64,000 nt of DNA from Berberis thunbergii. Its lineage: Eukaryota > Streptophyta > Magnoliopsida > Ranunculales > Berberidaceae. The translations under genes were made by a program, and so were the position numbers. Each line of letters starts with the position of its first letter. Position 1 is the stretch's first letter. The stretch covers positions 310,001-374,000 of the forward strand of contig QNQO01000558.1 in assembly GCA_003290165.1 (NCBI GenBank). Direction: 5' to 3'. This document shows, piece by piece, positions 45,471 through 57,336 of this stretch. The notes beneath the pieces were generated by a model. The model made no database searches, was not told the origin of the DNA, and worked only from the letters and a program-made list of their open reading frames with translations.

Positions 45471-47185
45471 TTTTTTGCTGATGTTAGTAATTATCATTCC
45501 TTGACTGCATTTACATGCTGAGAGCAAAAATGCAAAATTTATGATTTATTTGATTAAACTTATATATAAAGTAAAACTTCATTGCAGACCATCAGTAGCT
45601 TATAATGGAGGGAACCACTCCTTGCAAGGCAGCTATTTTTTCGGTAATCGTCAAGATTTGCAATTAACTTGCTCTTACCCAGAATTTTGATACCACCAAG
45701 GCCTTGTTTCATTTAGTATATGCAGGCCTTCATCTCACGATGGAAGTTTGGAAGATAAGAAGCCTTGATCCTTATTACGAGGAAGGATAATTCTTTTTAT
45801 CCCCGAAACCAATGATCGTTATATCCATGGTCATGAATCTTAGTGTCTATAACTATTGGCTTTTGACGTGATTGCATTTCTTCATTCTATTTTAGTGTAT
45901 AATCTTAATATATGGTTTCATTTATTTCTCCTTTTAAGAGTTGAAAGGTCCTTAATCTATCTGACAGAAGCAAGAAACTTACAACCATTATTTCGAATGG
46001 CTTTATGAATTAAGAGTTGACATTGTTGTCGTTAGCTTCTGTTTTTCTTATTTTTCTTTCTTTATTCAATAGTAAAACTCAACTATATGACATCGGCGAT
46101 TTCAGGAATGCAGGATCAACACTTGGAAGATGAAGTTACTGTGTAGAAGCAAATTATAACTTGATCATATATTGGGAAACACATTTGGGTGTTGTAACTC
46201 GGTGTCGAGAAATCTTCCTCCAATCTAAGTAGAAGATCATACAAGCTATTGCTTTATGTGTTGGTAGCCGCTTTAGCCCATGCTAAGCAGGGACATTACT
46301 TCTATATAGTCCCCCGTTTTTATTGGAATTATTGCCTTTCAAATATGATCATATTAGAAATTTCAGTGGTTAATACCTTATACAAGTTTGTTAATCTCCA
46401 CCAAGTTTGAGGAAACAGCAGATTCTAAAGGCAAATATATGTGTTCCTAACATACTTTCTTTACTGCTCAGATTTGATGATTGTTGGTTAACTGTGCAAC
46501 AAATATCTTTTTGCCAACTGCTAATGAACTTTTACGGCTTAAAATTTGATGTTTTAGACTGGGCAATGAAAATCTAGTTGTGGCAATGTTTGATCCTTTA
46601 TTATATTAACAAAACATCAAAGACAAATAATTTTAACAATTGAATATCACGACAACTATTACAACAACAACAACGACATATGTAATTTATTTCCAGTGAA
46701 CAGAATTCCCTACTCTAGTAGTTGCTGACATCTTTCACTCGTCTTTCCTGGGTAATTCTACTCCCTGGCAAGTCTTTCCTGAAAGGATATATAACATCAT
46801 GAATTCAAGATAATGATGTGGAGCCTCAGACCACTGGGTTATCCAAACAAAACTTCATCTAGGAAAAAGTAGAAGACCCGGAAAAAAAAAAAGGGAAAAA
46901 AAGAAAGAAAAAATATGAGTTTAAAACTAATAAAATGCAATAAAAAAAAAGTAAAAAAAAGAAAAGAAAAGAAAAGTGGTGACACTAATTATATTCATGA
47001 ATCTGGTGTTTTAGACTATGATGAAAGATAACAAATATAACGCTTTAAATTTAAAATCGGCCAAATATTTATTTGCTCATAGTTTGTCATTCGATTAAAG
47101 AAACTAAACAACATGATTTACACTAAATACTGATACATAATTTCAGCTTCATTATTATGAAATAAAACAAAGTTGGTCAAACCAT
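45471..47185. other. No recognised gene
   Basis: AT-rich. Includes purine-rich low-complexity sequence at 46,870-46,980. No supported feature. Confidence 0.4.
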
Positions 47186-47329
47186 TCAATACAAGGCCCC
47201 AACTTCAATACGTATGTTTATCAAACGGTGAAATTCTTCATCGTCATCTTCCACCAAATTAGTTGTAGTACACTTATGTTCCTCATCAATGTCAACATTC
47301 TGTTCCTCATCAATATCAACATACTGCAT
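47186..47329 (-). other. Short acidic open frame
   Basis: A 47-codon minus-strand frame, MQYVDIDEEQNVDIDEEHK..., holds a VDIDEE duplicate and an EDDDEEF cluster before its stop. It could be a short protein or a terminal exon of a lost gene or transposase. I do not recognise it, and it may be chance. Confidence 0.25.
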
Positions 47330-47539
47330 AATAATAAACTACAATAACAACATCAGCATATTGCATTAACAAAGTGAAAAATACGTTCGAAGTCTTTGTA
47401 GTGTGTTTAATGGACAAAAAACTAATATTAACTAGATTGAAATTAACATTATGAAATATAAAAGGACGAGCTTAAAAAAGACATCATAAGCAGTTTTAGC
47501 TAGTAGGTGCGCAGTCCAATTCATCATAAGCAGTTTTAG

Positions 47540-49530
47540 TGTCTGACAAACCAACATAGACTGTTAGGAAAGGCCAAAAGATGAGGTTTATATGGTAAGG
47601 AGACATGGTGGTGGAACGCTGATGTGCAACAAACCATTGCAAAAAAGAAAAGATGTTTTAAGGTGTGGCAAAAAGATAGGTGCCCTAGAGTCTTATGAGC
47701 TTTATAAGCAGGCTAAGAAGTTGAATAGTAAAGCAATAGGAGAAGCTAAGAAGAGAGCGTATGATGCTCTTTATAATAGGCTAGGTACAAAGGAAGGGGA
47801 GAATGATATTTTCAAGATAGCTAAAGCTAGAGAACAAAAAAACTAGGGACTTGAGTCATGTTAAGTGTGTTAAGCATGAGGATGGAAGAGTTTTAATGCA
47901 AGATAAAGCTATTTTAGATAGATGGAATGATTACTTTTGGAACCTACTCAATGGAACACATGTAGGGGAGTTAAACTTGGAGGGGTATGCTTCACAGGAA
48001 AGGAAAGATCTCGTGTTCCATCGCAGAATTAGTGCCACAGAAGTGAGAGAATCTTTAAAAAGAATGAAGACAGGGAAGGCCGTTGGACCGGATGATATAC
48101 CAATTGAAACATGAAAATGTCTGGGAGAAGTTGGGATTCAATGGCTAACTAAGCTCTTTAATAGGATTTTGGAAACTAGAAAAATGTCAGATTCATGGAG
48201 GCATTGCATTGTGGTACCAATTTATAAAAACAAAGGGGATATCCAGAATTGCTCGAACTATAGAGGGATAAAGCTTATGAGTCATACGATGAAACTTTGG
48301 GAGAAGGTTATAGAACGAAGACTTGGGAGTTTAACCACGGTTTCGGAGAATCAATTTGGATTTATGCCGGGTAGGTCTACTACGGAGGCCATCTTCCTGC
48401 TTAGGCAAACTATAGAAAAATATCGAGAGGCACGTAAGAGTTTGCATATGGTTTTTATTGATCTGGAGAAAACATATGATAGGGTCCTCAAGGAGTTAAT
48501 TTGGTGGGTGCTTGAAAGGAAGTAGTGTCTCAATGTTATGTCGATATCATTAAGGATATGTATGAAGGGGCTGTAACAAGTGTTCGCTCAGTAGGTGGGA
48601 TGTCTAGTGAATTTTCAGTGTCAGTAGGACTACATTAAGGGTCGGCGTTAAGTCCATATCTCTTTGCTTTGGTCATGGATGAGTTGATGAGACATCTGCA
48701 AGAAGATGTACCTAGGTGCATGTGTATTTGCAGATGATATTGTCTTAATGGATGAGACTAATACAAGTTTAAGTCAGAAATTAGTTAAGTGGCGGGAGGC
48801 TTTAGAGAGTAAAGGTTTTAGAATTATCCGTTCGAAGACGGAGTATCTAGTGTGCAACTTTGGTTGTGAACCAAGAGGGAGAAGTAATGCAATTGAGATC
48901 AAAGGTGTCGAGGTCCCGGAGTGTGAGGCTTTTCGATATCTAGGATCTATAATTCAAAAGAATGAGGCTATTGGAGAAGATATAGACATAGGATTAAAGC
49001 TGGTTGGTTGAAATGGAGAATGACGTCAGGAGTATTATGCGATAGAAGGATGCCTGCAAGGCTAAAAGGGAAATACTTTAAGACAATTGTTCGACCAGCC
49101 ATGTTATACGGTTCAGAATGTTGGGCTACTACGGGACAACATACGCCTATGACAATAGCAGAAATGCGTATGTTAAGGTGGATGTGTGATAAAACATGTA
49201 AGGATAAAATTAGAAATGAAAGAATTAGAAGATACTTAGTTGTAGCGCCCATATAGGACAAAATTAGATAAAAACGTTTAACTTGGTTTGGTCATGTGCG
49301 GAGGAGACCAAGCATGACGCCAATTAGAAAATGTCTAGATTGGCAAGTTAATGGAGGGTGTTGACGGAGGGGACGACCGTTGAAAACTTGGACGAAGGTG
49401 GTGAATGAAAATATCATTGTGCTTGGATTAAGCGATGATATGTGAGAAAATCGCATTGCTTGGAGAACCAAAATCCATGTAGTCGACCCCGAAAATCTCG
49501 GGAATGGGCTTTGATGATGATGATGATGAG
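47540..49530 (+). mobile_element. RTE-type LINE, 5'-truncated copy 1
   Basis: Encodes broken RT: RKMSDSWRHCIVVPIYKNKG, NQFGFMPGRSTTEAIFLLRQ, the active-site FADD at about 48,725, then a C-terminal PARLKGKYFKTIVRPAMLYG block. The 3' end is a run of TGA triplets (about 49,511-49,529), the typical RTE tail. The 5' end, including endonuclease, is missing. Compared with copy 2, 234 bp is deleted between two GTTAG repeats. The downstream flank (49,531-49,549) matches the upstream flank of copy 2. Confidence 0.92.
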
Positions 49531-50327
49531 TTGATATAATGACTAATTTGTGCCTAATTTTATACTTTTATAACTAATAAGGACTCTTTTATTAACCTAG
49601 GTTAACCCATAAAGTTATATGACATATTTACCTTCATAAACAAATAGAAAACTTAATTTTATAGTTTTAAGACCAACAAGGACTACAAAAAAAATTTTAA
49701 AAAAAAACTACATTAATTGTTATTAAACGATAATTTTAGTTACTCTTTCTTATTTACCAACAAGGACTATATAAAAATAAAACTACATTAATTGTTATTG
49801 AACGACAATTTTAACAAGGACTACGAAAAAAAAACATTAGCATGTTCACTGACCTAAAAATAATTGACATCATATGATAAATCTTAATTTTATTCAAGCT
49901 GTGAACAGGCTAATGTTTTTTTTATAGTCCTTATTAAAATTGTCGTTTAATAACAATTAACTTAGGGTTTTTTTTTTTTTTTTTTCCTTTCTGTAGTCAT
50001 TGTTGGTCAATAAAACTAACAAAAAGTAACTAAAATTGGTCAATAACAATTAACGAAGTTTTTTTATAGTCTTTGTTGGTCAATAACAAAGAGTAACTAA
50101 AATTGTCGTTCAATAACAATTTATATTATAAATCTAATTTTTCATATGATAAATCATAATCCTTTTCAGGTCAGTGAACATGCTAATGATTTTTTTTTAA
50201 TCAATAAAACTAACAAATAGTAACTAAAATTGGTCAATAACAATTAACGTAGGTGTGTGTGTGTGTGTTTTTTTTGTAGTTATTGTTGATCATAAATTAT
50301 AAAATTAGATTTTCTATTTGTTTAGGG
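49531..50327. repeat. Long-TIR/foldback element F, partial copy
   Basis: The arm 49,550-49,870 and the inverted arm 49,905-50,327 pair over most of their length, with shared steps such as TTAATTGTTATTGAACGACAA and GGACTAC/GTAGTCC. It is the continuation of the TIR element whose outer ends are seen at 52,186 and 55,446. The right arm is cut at TTTAGGG/TCCAAATT. Confidence 0.75.
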
Positions 50328-50705
50328 TCCAAATTAAATCGTAATTGTATCACGAGAAAAATCTAACAATTGTATATATATAAAAAAAAAAAAAAAAAAC
50401 TTCCATCTTCCTCATTCCTCCTCATCCTTACTCCTTCAGAGCCTTGTCACCACCCTCTTCTTCCTCCCTTCTTCCTCATCTGTTTTGCAGCACCACCACC
50501 ACCATCCCACTTCTTCCTCCCTTCTTCCCTGTTTCGCAGCCTCACCACTACCCTCTTCCTCATTCCTCCCTTGCCTTCTTCCTCATCTGTTTTACTTGGA
50601 GAACATGAATCCGATATCTAAAGATGCATGGAGACTCACGAAGAACAAAAATATTGTTCTACATTTATGACTTCCATCTATGCTATTAATGTACCTATTA
50701 TCAAA
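50323..50705 (+). repeat. Long-TIR element G, partial copy
   Basis: Matches 56,132-56,490 closely, through a pyrimidine-rich CCTCATTCCTCC block to AAGATGCATGGAGACTCACG and a bit beyond. Joined directly to the broken arm of F by a deletion. Confidence 0.8.
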
Positions 50706-50805
50706 CTTCAGTCATTTGAGTTTTAATAAATTTTGTTCATGATTGTTAATTTTTCACGTTTTTAAATTTTGCATATGTATTTTGGCATTAAATTGGATGT
50801 AATTG

Positions 50806-50880
50806 ATAAGGTATTAGAACACTGCCTTTAGGTCTTGGAAGGCTTGTTCACATTGCTCTCCCCATCAAAATAACATAAAT
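50806..50880 (-). pseudogene. Tat-family RNase H scrap
   Basis: The minus strand reads FXWGEQCEQAFQDLKAVF, the first block of a Tat-type RNase H (compare EEQCQQALQDLKA at 29,410). Too short for more. Confidence 0.45.
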
Positions 50881-52185
50881 CTATATAACAAGGGAAATGG
50901 ACCATTTCCCATGAAAAATAGCCAAACCAAATATACCCTAGTGGAAAATAAATTTTGAATATGGATTCAAAAAAAAGTTGTATTGGGCTCAAATATTGGA
51001 TGGGTCACTGAAGATAATTGGGTTGGGTTTTTAGTTTTGGGCTTTGAGATTTTTTAGGTGTGGTCATGTTCAATATTTTCCATGGATTTTTTTACAATTG
51101 CTCCTCGATTCTTGCAAATTATGATGGAATAGTCTCGAATTTCACACTTTTCTCGATTTACTGAAAAAATTATGTCTATGATCAATTTCGAGATTAGTGG
51201 AGGCATTAAATTTATTTTAAACACATATAGACTAATATAGTGCTAAATGGGGGAGTGAAAATCAATGTTTTAGGTGTTTTTCGATACAAAAGCAAATCAA
51301 ATCAACCATCAAAAGAGTGACATACACAAATTGAGATCTAAACGCAATCAAACCTAAAAGATAGATGAATCGAAGTTGAACACCAACAACTTGAAGTTGA
51401 AACCAAATAACATTTGAACATAAAATCAAACACCAATCGAAGAAAAATGAGTAGACATCTCACCTACTAAAACCCCCTCAAACACGCGCTTGGACCTTTT
51501 AACTAACACAAACTCTAATGAGTCCTAAACGAACAATTGAAACCAATTGAACACGTGATGGACAGGCACGTGCGAAAGATAATAATAAAAAATGGAGTCT
51601 ATTTGCTCTAAATCAGAAAAAAGAATCAAATCAATTGGGAATTTGGGGGAACTTGGTAATCCTAACCCATATAAGTATCGCGCAAAGGTGAGGTCTAACG
51701 AAACTTGGTTTTATCGATAGATGAGTAGTAGTAACAGGAAAAATATGGACTTTGTTGGAGAAAAAGAGGAGGTTGATGATGAACAGGATGGGTCTATCTC
51801 GTCTCATCCCGTCCGGTGCCCATCCCTAAATGCAGATCAAACGGGGCAAAACTTTACCACGTTGCTTCTTATGTGAAAATATAAATTTTCACAAAATTTC
51901 AGCTCTCAAATGAATTAATAAACAAAAAAAGTTTATTTACTAAAAAAGTTTATTTACTAAAGTCTTTGTAAATAAAACTTAGGAAAATTTATAGAAAAAA
52001 TTCGGCCGTTTAGCTGAATACATGTCTAATGACCTTATCTTTGTGTTTTTAAGTTCTAACTGATTTCTTATATAGATTCTTAAAAAAGTACTAAAAATGG
52101 GGTTGAAATAGTAAAGTTTGAAAGGTGACCCACCAAATCACCAATGGAAAAGAAGAGATAAGAGAAAGATCAGTAAAATGTTTTT
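50881..52185. other. No gene; hAT-like terminus near 51,826
   Basis: AT-rich. At 51,790-51,826 the minus strand reads AGGGATGGGCACCGGACGGG, the same kind of terminus as the repeat at 63,422. Confidence 0.4.
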
Positions 52186-52344
52186 GGAAAATGATTTTTA
52201 GGCCTACTTTTTCACAAAATAGACAATTTAGATATCATAGTTAATATAATGGCTAACTTCGCCCGTTGCAACAGTCGATCCCAAGCCCGGATAAAGGAGG
52301 ATGGTTGGTGTTAGGCATGTGATAGCCAACCGTAAAAAAGATCA

Positions 52345-53170
52345 GTGCAGAAGGATAGGGTGTCCCCCACTATAAGCGACGCGTTGCACCTACGCTCGGG
52401 TGTAGTGACAAATGAGCAAGGCGCGCTGCAGCGGCGCCCGGCTGTAGTGTTAAATAGGCAAGGGTTCTCACACCATTCTGAACGGGGGCGAGTAAAGAAG
52501 CTAGTCCAGGTTAGAGTTAGAGATAGAATGATTAGATTAGCCTCTTGGAACACAGGAACCTTGACGGGAAAGACAATAGAATTAGTGGATGCCCTGCGTA
52601 GGAGGAAAGTAAACATAGTTTGTCTTCAAGAGAAAAAATGGAAGGGGAACAAGGCTAAAGATTTAGGAGGAGAGCTCAAACTCTTCTATTCTGGTAAAGA
52701 TGGAACTAGGAACGGGGTGAGAATAGTTGTAGATAAAGTTTTTAAGGATGCAGTACTCGACATTAGGAGGTTTGGGGACAGAATCATAAGTATTAAATTA
52801 GCTTTAGAACTAGAGATAGTGCATGTAATTAGTGCGTATGCACCCCAAGTGGGTTTGGACGAGAAGACTAAGAAGGATTTTTGGGACTCTTTAGAGGAGT
52901 TAGTTTTTGGAATTCCCTCTTCTGATAGGGTTTTCCTAGGCGGAGATTTGAATGGCCATGTCGGTAAGGATAGAGTTGGGTATGAGAGGGTACATGGAGG
53001 TCAAGGCTTTGGGGATAGAAACACTGCGGCGATTTCTATTCTAGAGTTTGCTTTAGCTCAGGATTTTGGAATCGTAAATATTTTTATAAGAAGAGGGAAG
53101 ATCACTTGGTGACCTTTGCGAGTGGGCGTAATAGAAGTCAAATTGATTATTTTCTTGTGAAGAGACACGA
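52345..53170 (+). pseudogene. RTE LINE apurinic-type endonuclease
   Basis: An open stretch of 255 codons with APE-type motifs in order: IRLASWNTGTLTGK (Asn), VCLQEKKWKG (Glu), SAYAPQVGLDEKT (Tyr), FLGGDLNGHVGK (Asp and Asn). A stop follows KITW, and in another frame come FASGRNRSQIDYFLV (Ser-Asp block) and KRHD. It nicks target DNA to start reverse transcription. Only the stop/frame change at about 53,112 separates it from the RT part, so it is recently dead or nearly intact. Confidence 0.93.
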
Positions 53171-53204
53171 TTTAGGTAGGTGTAAAAATTGTAAGGTTAT
53201 ACCA

Positions 53205-55075
53205 GGGAAGTGTCTGACAAACCAACATAGATTGTTAGTTCTCGATTTTTGTCTTAAGGGTAGGGATCGTATTGCTATAGAATAGGTTAGACTGAGAATT
53301 AAGTGGTGGACCTTACAGGGAGATGTGTCCTAAAAATTTAGAAAGAATATTTTGGGTGGCCAGTCAGTTTCAGAGGGTTGGGAGGATCTAGAACCAAAGG
53401 ATAAGACTAGTAGCGCGGATCTGTTTGAACATTTGGCAAATTGAATAAGAAGATGTGCGAAGGAAGAGTTAGGAAAGGCCAAAAGAGGAGGTTTATATGG
53501 TAAGGAGACATGGTGGTGGAACGCTGATGTGCAACAAACCATTGCGAAAAATAAAAGATGCTTTAAGGTGTGGCAAAAAGATATGTGTATAGAGTCTTAT
53601 GAGCTTTATAGGCAAGCTAAGAAGTTGAGTAGTAAAGCAGTAGGGAAGCTAAGAAAAGAGCGTATGATGCTCTTAATAATAGGGCTAGGTACGAAGGAAG
53701 GGGAGAAGAATATTTTCAAGATAGCTAAAGCTAGATAACGAAAAACTAGGGACTTGAGTCATGTTAAATGTGTTAAGCATGAGGATGGAAAAATTTTAAT
53801 GCAGGACAAAGCTATTTTAGATGGAAGGATTACTTTTGGAACCTACTCAATGGAACACATGTAGGGAAGTTAAACTTGGAGAGGTATGCTTCACAGGAAG
53901 GGAGAGATCGCGTGTTCCATCGCAAAGTTAGTGCCACAGAAGTGAGAGAAGCTTTAAAAAGAATGAAGACATGGAAGGCCGTTGGACTGGATGATATACC
54001 AATTGAAGCATGAAAATGTCTGGGAGAAGTTGGGATTCAATGGCTAACTAAGCTCTTTAATAGGATTTTGAAAACTAGAAAAATGCCAGATTCATGGAGG
54101 CATAACATTGTGGTACCAATTTATAAGAACAAAGGGGATATCCAGAATTGCTCGAACTATAGAGGGATAAAGCTTATGAGTCATACGATGAAACTTTGGG
54201 AGAGGGTTATAGAACAAAGACTTAGGAGTTTAACCACGGTTTCGGAGAATCAATTTGGATTTATGCCGGGTAGGTCTACTACGGAGGCCATCTTCTTGCT
54301 TAGGCAAACTATAAAAAAATATCGAGAGGCACGTAAGAGTTTGCATATGATTTTTATTGATATGGAGAAAGCATATGATAGGGTCCCCAAGGAGTTAATT
54401 TGATGGGTGCTTGAAAGGAAGAAAGTGTATCAATGTTATGTCGATATCATTAAGGATATGTATGAAGGGGTTGTAACAAGTGTTCGCTCAGTAGGTGGGA
54501 TGTCTAGTGAATTTCCAGTGTCAGTAGGACTACATCAAGGGTAAGCGTTAAGTCCATATCTCTTTGCTTTGGTCATGGATGAGTTGACGAGACATCTGCA
54601 AAAAGATGTACCTAGGTGCATGTTATTTGCAGATGATATTGTCTTGATGGATGAGACTAGTGCAGGTTTCGGTCAGAAATTAGTTTAAGTGGCGGGAGGC
54701 TTTAGAAAGTAAAGGTTTTAGAATTAGCCGTTCGAAGACGGAGTATCTAGTGTGCAACTTTGGTTGTGAACCAAGAGGGAGAAGTAATGCAATTGAGATC
54801 GAAGGTGTAGAGGTCCTAGAGTGTGAGGCTTTTCGATATCTAGGATTTATAATTCAAAAGAATGGGGCTATTGGAGAAGATATAGACCATATGATTAAAG
54901 CTGGTTGGTTGAAATAGAGAATGGCGTCAGGAGTATTATGCGATAGAAGGATGCCTGCAAGGCTAAAAGGGAAATGTTTTAAGACAATTGTTCGACCAGC
55001 CATGCTATACGGTTCAGAATGTTGGGCTACTACGGGACAACATACGAATAGGATGGCAGTAGCAGAAATGCGTAT
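53205..55075 (+). pseudogene. RTE LINE reverse transcriptase
   Basis: WWWNADVQQTIAKNKRCFKV, then the RT core with RKMPDSWRHNIVVPIYKNKG, NYRGIKLMSHTMKLWERVIE, NQFGFMPGRSTTEAIFLLRQ, EKAYDRVPKELI and the catalytic [11 protein letters not shown] (about 54,625-54,657). At least five stops or frameshifts. The thumb and C-terminal part are present until the cut at 55,075. Confidence 0.92.
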
Positions 55076-55801
55076 GTCGTTCAATAACAATTTTATATTA
55101 TAAATATAATTTTTCATATGATAAATCCTAATCCTTTTCATGTCAGTGAACATGCTAATGATTTTTTTTTTCAATAAAACTAACAAATAGTAACTAAAAT
55201 TGGTCAATAACAATTAGCATAGGTGTTTTTTTTTTGGTAGTTCTTGTTGGTCATAAAATTATAAAATTAGATTTTCTATTTGTTTAGGAGGGTAAATATG
55301 TCATATAACCTTATGGATTAACTTGGGTTAATAAAAGAGTCATTGTTAGTCATAAAAGTAGGCACAAATTATTCATTAAATCAACTATAGTATCTAAATT
55401 GTCTATTTTGTTAAAAAAAAAAATAGATCCTAAAAGTCATTTTCCCAAGTGTTTTTATTCATTTAATTATTTATAATAAATATTTGAAATCCTTATGATA
55501 GAAACTTTGCGTGAAATGTTTGTTCCCACGTAATATCAATACCTCTCCAAGATTTTATAGTTCTTGTAATGCTAGAAAATAGAAAGGAAATGGGGAAATT
55601 TTGACCTTGAACGCCTACTTTTCTTCAAAATGACCATTAGGTACGATAGATGGGGAATTGGCTAATAAATACTATTTTTCATTGTTATGACCATTAAGAC
55701 TCAATTGTTTAACCATGGTTAGCAAAATATGTATTAAAAAAAAGAACCCATCTTAACCTTTGTAATTGTACAAATCTCGAGTACATGTCAAATTCATTTA
55801 A

Positions 55802-57336
55802 GGTTAATTGCTAAGTTCCCCTATAATAAATAGGTAATTAAGATGTGCACCCATCATTAATCACTATTGCACTTATTCCCCATGACTAGCAGTCAACATA
55901 CATTGACTGTGTATTTTCAAATTAAATGACCAAAATGCCGTTGATAAGTCAAAGACTGAGATTGAATGTTTCGTGTCTCGAACGTCTCATCTTGAAAAAA
56001 ATTGTATGACTCATTTGAAATCATAATCGTATCTCAAGAAAATCCAACAGTTGTAAAAAAATTGTATCTCAAACATCCCGTCTCCAACAAAATAGTAGGG
56101 TACAGTTGAAATCATAATCACATCTCGAAGAAAATCGTAGGGTCCAAATTAAATCGTAATTGTATCTCGAGAAAAATCTAACAATTGTATAAAAAAAAAA
56201 AAAGACTTCATCTTCCTCATTCCTCCTTCACAGCCTTGTCACCACCCTCCTCTTCCTCCCTTCTTCCTCATCTGTTTTGCAGCACCACCACTATCATCCC
56301 CCTTCTTCCTCCCTTATTCTCTGTTTCGCAGCCCACCACTACCCTCTTCCTCATTCTTCCACTGCCTTCTTCCTCATCTGTTTTGCTTGGAGAACATGAA
56401 TCTGATCTCTAAATATGCATGGAGACTCACGAAGAACAAAAATATTGTTCTACATTTATGACTTCCATCTATGCTATTAATGTACCCATTATCCAAGCAA
56501 ATTACAAGAAGCTTGGGATCTCGTATGTTTGGAGATATATTGGTTAAACAATATAGTATGTCTTTCCAGGGAGCAAATGGGTTATTACTAATAGTGCCAC
56601 TTGTGACCTTTGGGATGATAAATGGATGGATAACTTCTACCCTGCAAAAAACTATGTCTCAGACCTTAATACATTGTTCATTGATGATATTCAAGATATC
56701 ATCATTTTTTTTTCTAAAATGGCAATAAGTATTGGAATGCAGATATAATTGATGAAGTTTTCCCTCCCCAAGTGGATGAGGCTTTTAAAAAAAAAAAAAT
56801 TCACCAATGGATTGATAATAATCAGTTCTAGATTAATCATAAAACAAATGAGGAAGAAGGGGGAAAGGAAGTAAGAAGAGAAGAGTGGTGGCAGGGCTGC
56901 GAAATAGAGAAGATGGGGGAGGAGGATGATGGTGGTGGGGCTAATAAAAGGAGGGAGGAACAGTGCGTAGGAGGGTGGTGGCGGGGCTACGAAACAGAGA
57001 AGAAGAGGGAAGAACAAAATGGGGAGTTTTTATTATTTTTATTAACAAATGTTAGATTTTCTCGAAATACGATTACGATTTAATTTGGGTCTTACAATTT
57101 TCTTCGAGATGTGTTTATGACTTCAATTGGACTCTTTGATTTTCTTCGAGATGAAATGTTCGAGATACGAAACATTCAATCTCAGTATTTGATTTATCAA
57201 GGGTATTTTAGTCATTTAATTTGAAAATAAACAATCAATGCACGTTGACTGCTAGTTTTGGGGTAAGTGCAATAGTAATTAATGATGGGTGCACATCTCA
57301 ATTAGCTATTTATTGTAGGGGACTTAGCAATTAACC
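55802..57336. mobile_element. Long-TIR element G carrying an L1-LINE fragment
   Basis: The left terminus GGTTAATTGCTAAGTTCCCC and the inverted right terminus GGTTAATTGCTAAGTCCCCT (read on the minus strand) begin arms of about 600 bp that pair through a CTTCCTCC-rich block. The 300-bp core has an L1-like coding fragment. No transposase. Mutator-type long TIRs are the best fit, though a 9-bp target duplication is not evident. Confidence 0.75.
56396..56790 (+). pseudogene. L1-type LINE ORF2 C-terminal fragment (captured)
   Basis: Plus-strand frames read SKYAWRLTKNKNIVLHL, then after a frame change YKKLGISYVWRYIG, and then SKWVITNSATCDLWDDKWMD. The order WRL, SYVWR, W-I-N, LWDDKW matches the segment of plant L1 ORF2 between RT and the C-terminal zinc region. 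The protein class is inferred from spacing and tryptophan pattern. The start of the same fragment is also present in copy A at about 50,600-50,700. Confidence 0.5.

Larger units (their letters stand above)
52260..55075 (+). mobile_element. RTE-type LINE, copy 2 (5' complete, 3' cut)
   Basis: Begins CGCCCGTTGCAACAGTCGAT at the end of a 19-base target sequence (52,241-52,259) and runs through a 5' leader, endonuclease and RT to ATGCGTATG at 55,075. There it is joined to the right arm of element F by a deletion. The matching downstream target copy is next to copy 1 (49,531-49,549). Confidence 0.92.
52186..55446. mobile_element. Long-TIR element F with LINE inside its left arm
   Basis: Left arm: GGAAAATGATTTTTAGG, then AAATAGACAATTTAGATATC, then the LINE. 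The right arm (55,076-55,446), read in reverse, begins GGGAAAATGACTTTTAGG and AAATAGACAATTTAGATAC. The arms are several hundred bases long and AT-rich with no transposase, suggesting a Mutator-type or foldback element. No target duplication recognised. Confidence 0.7.
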
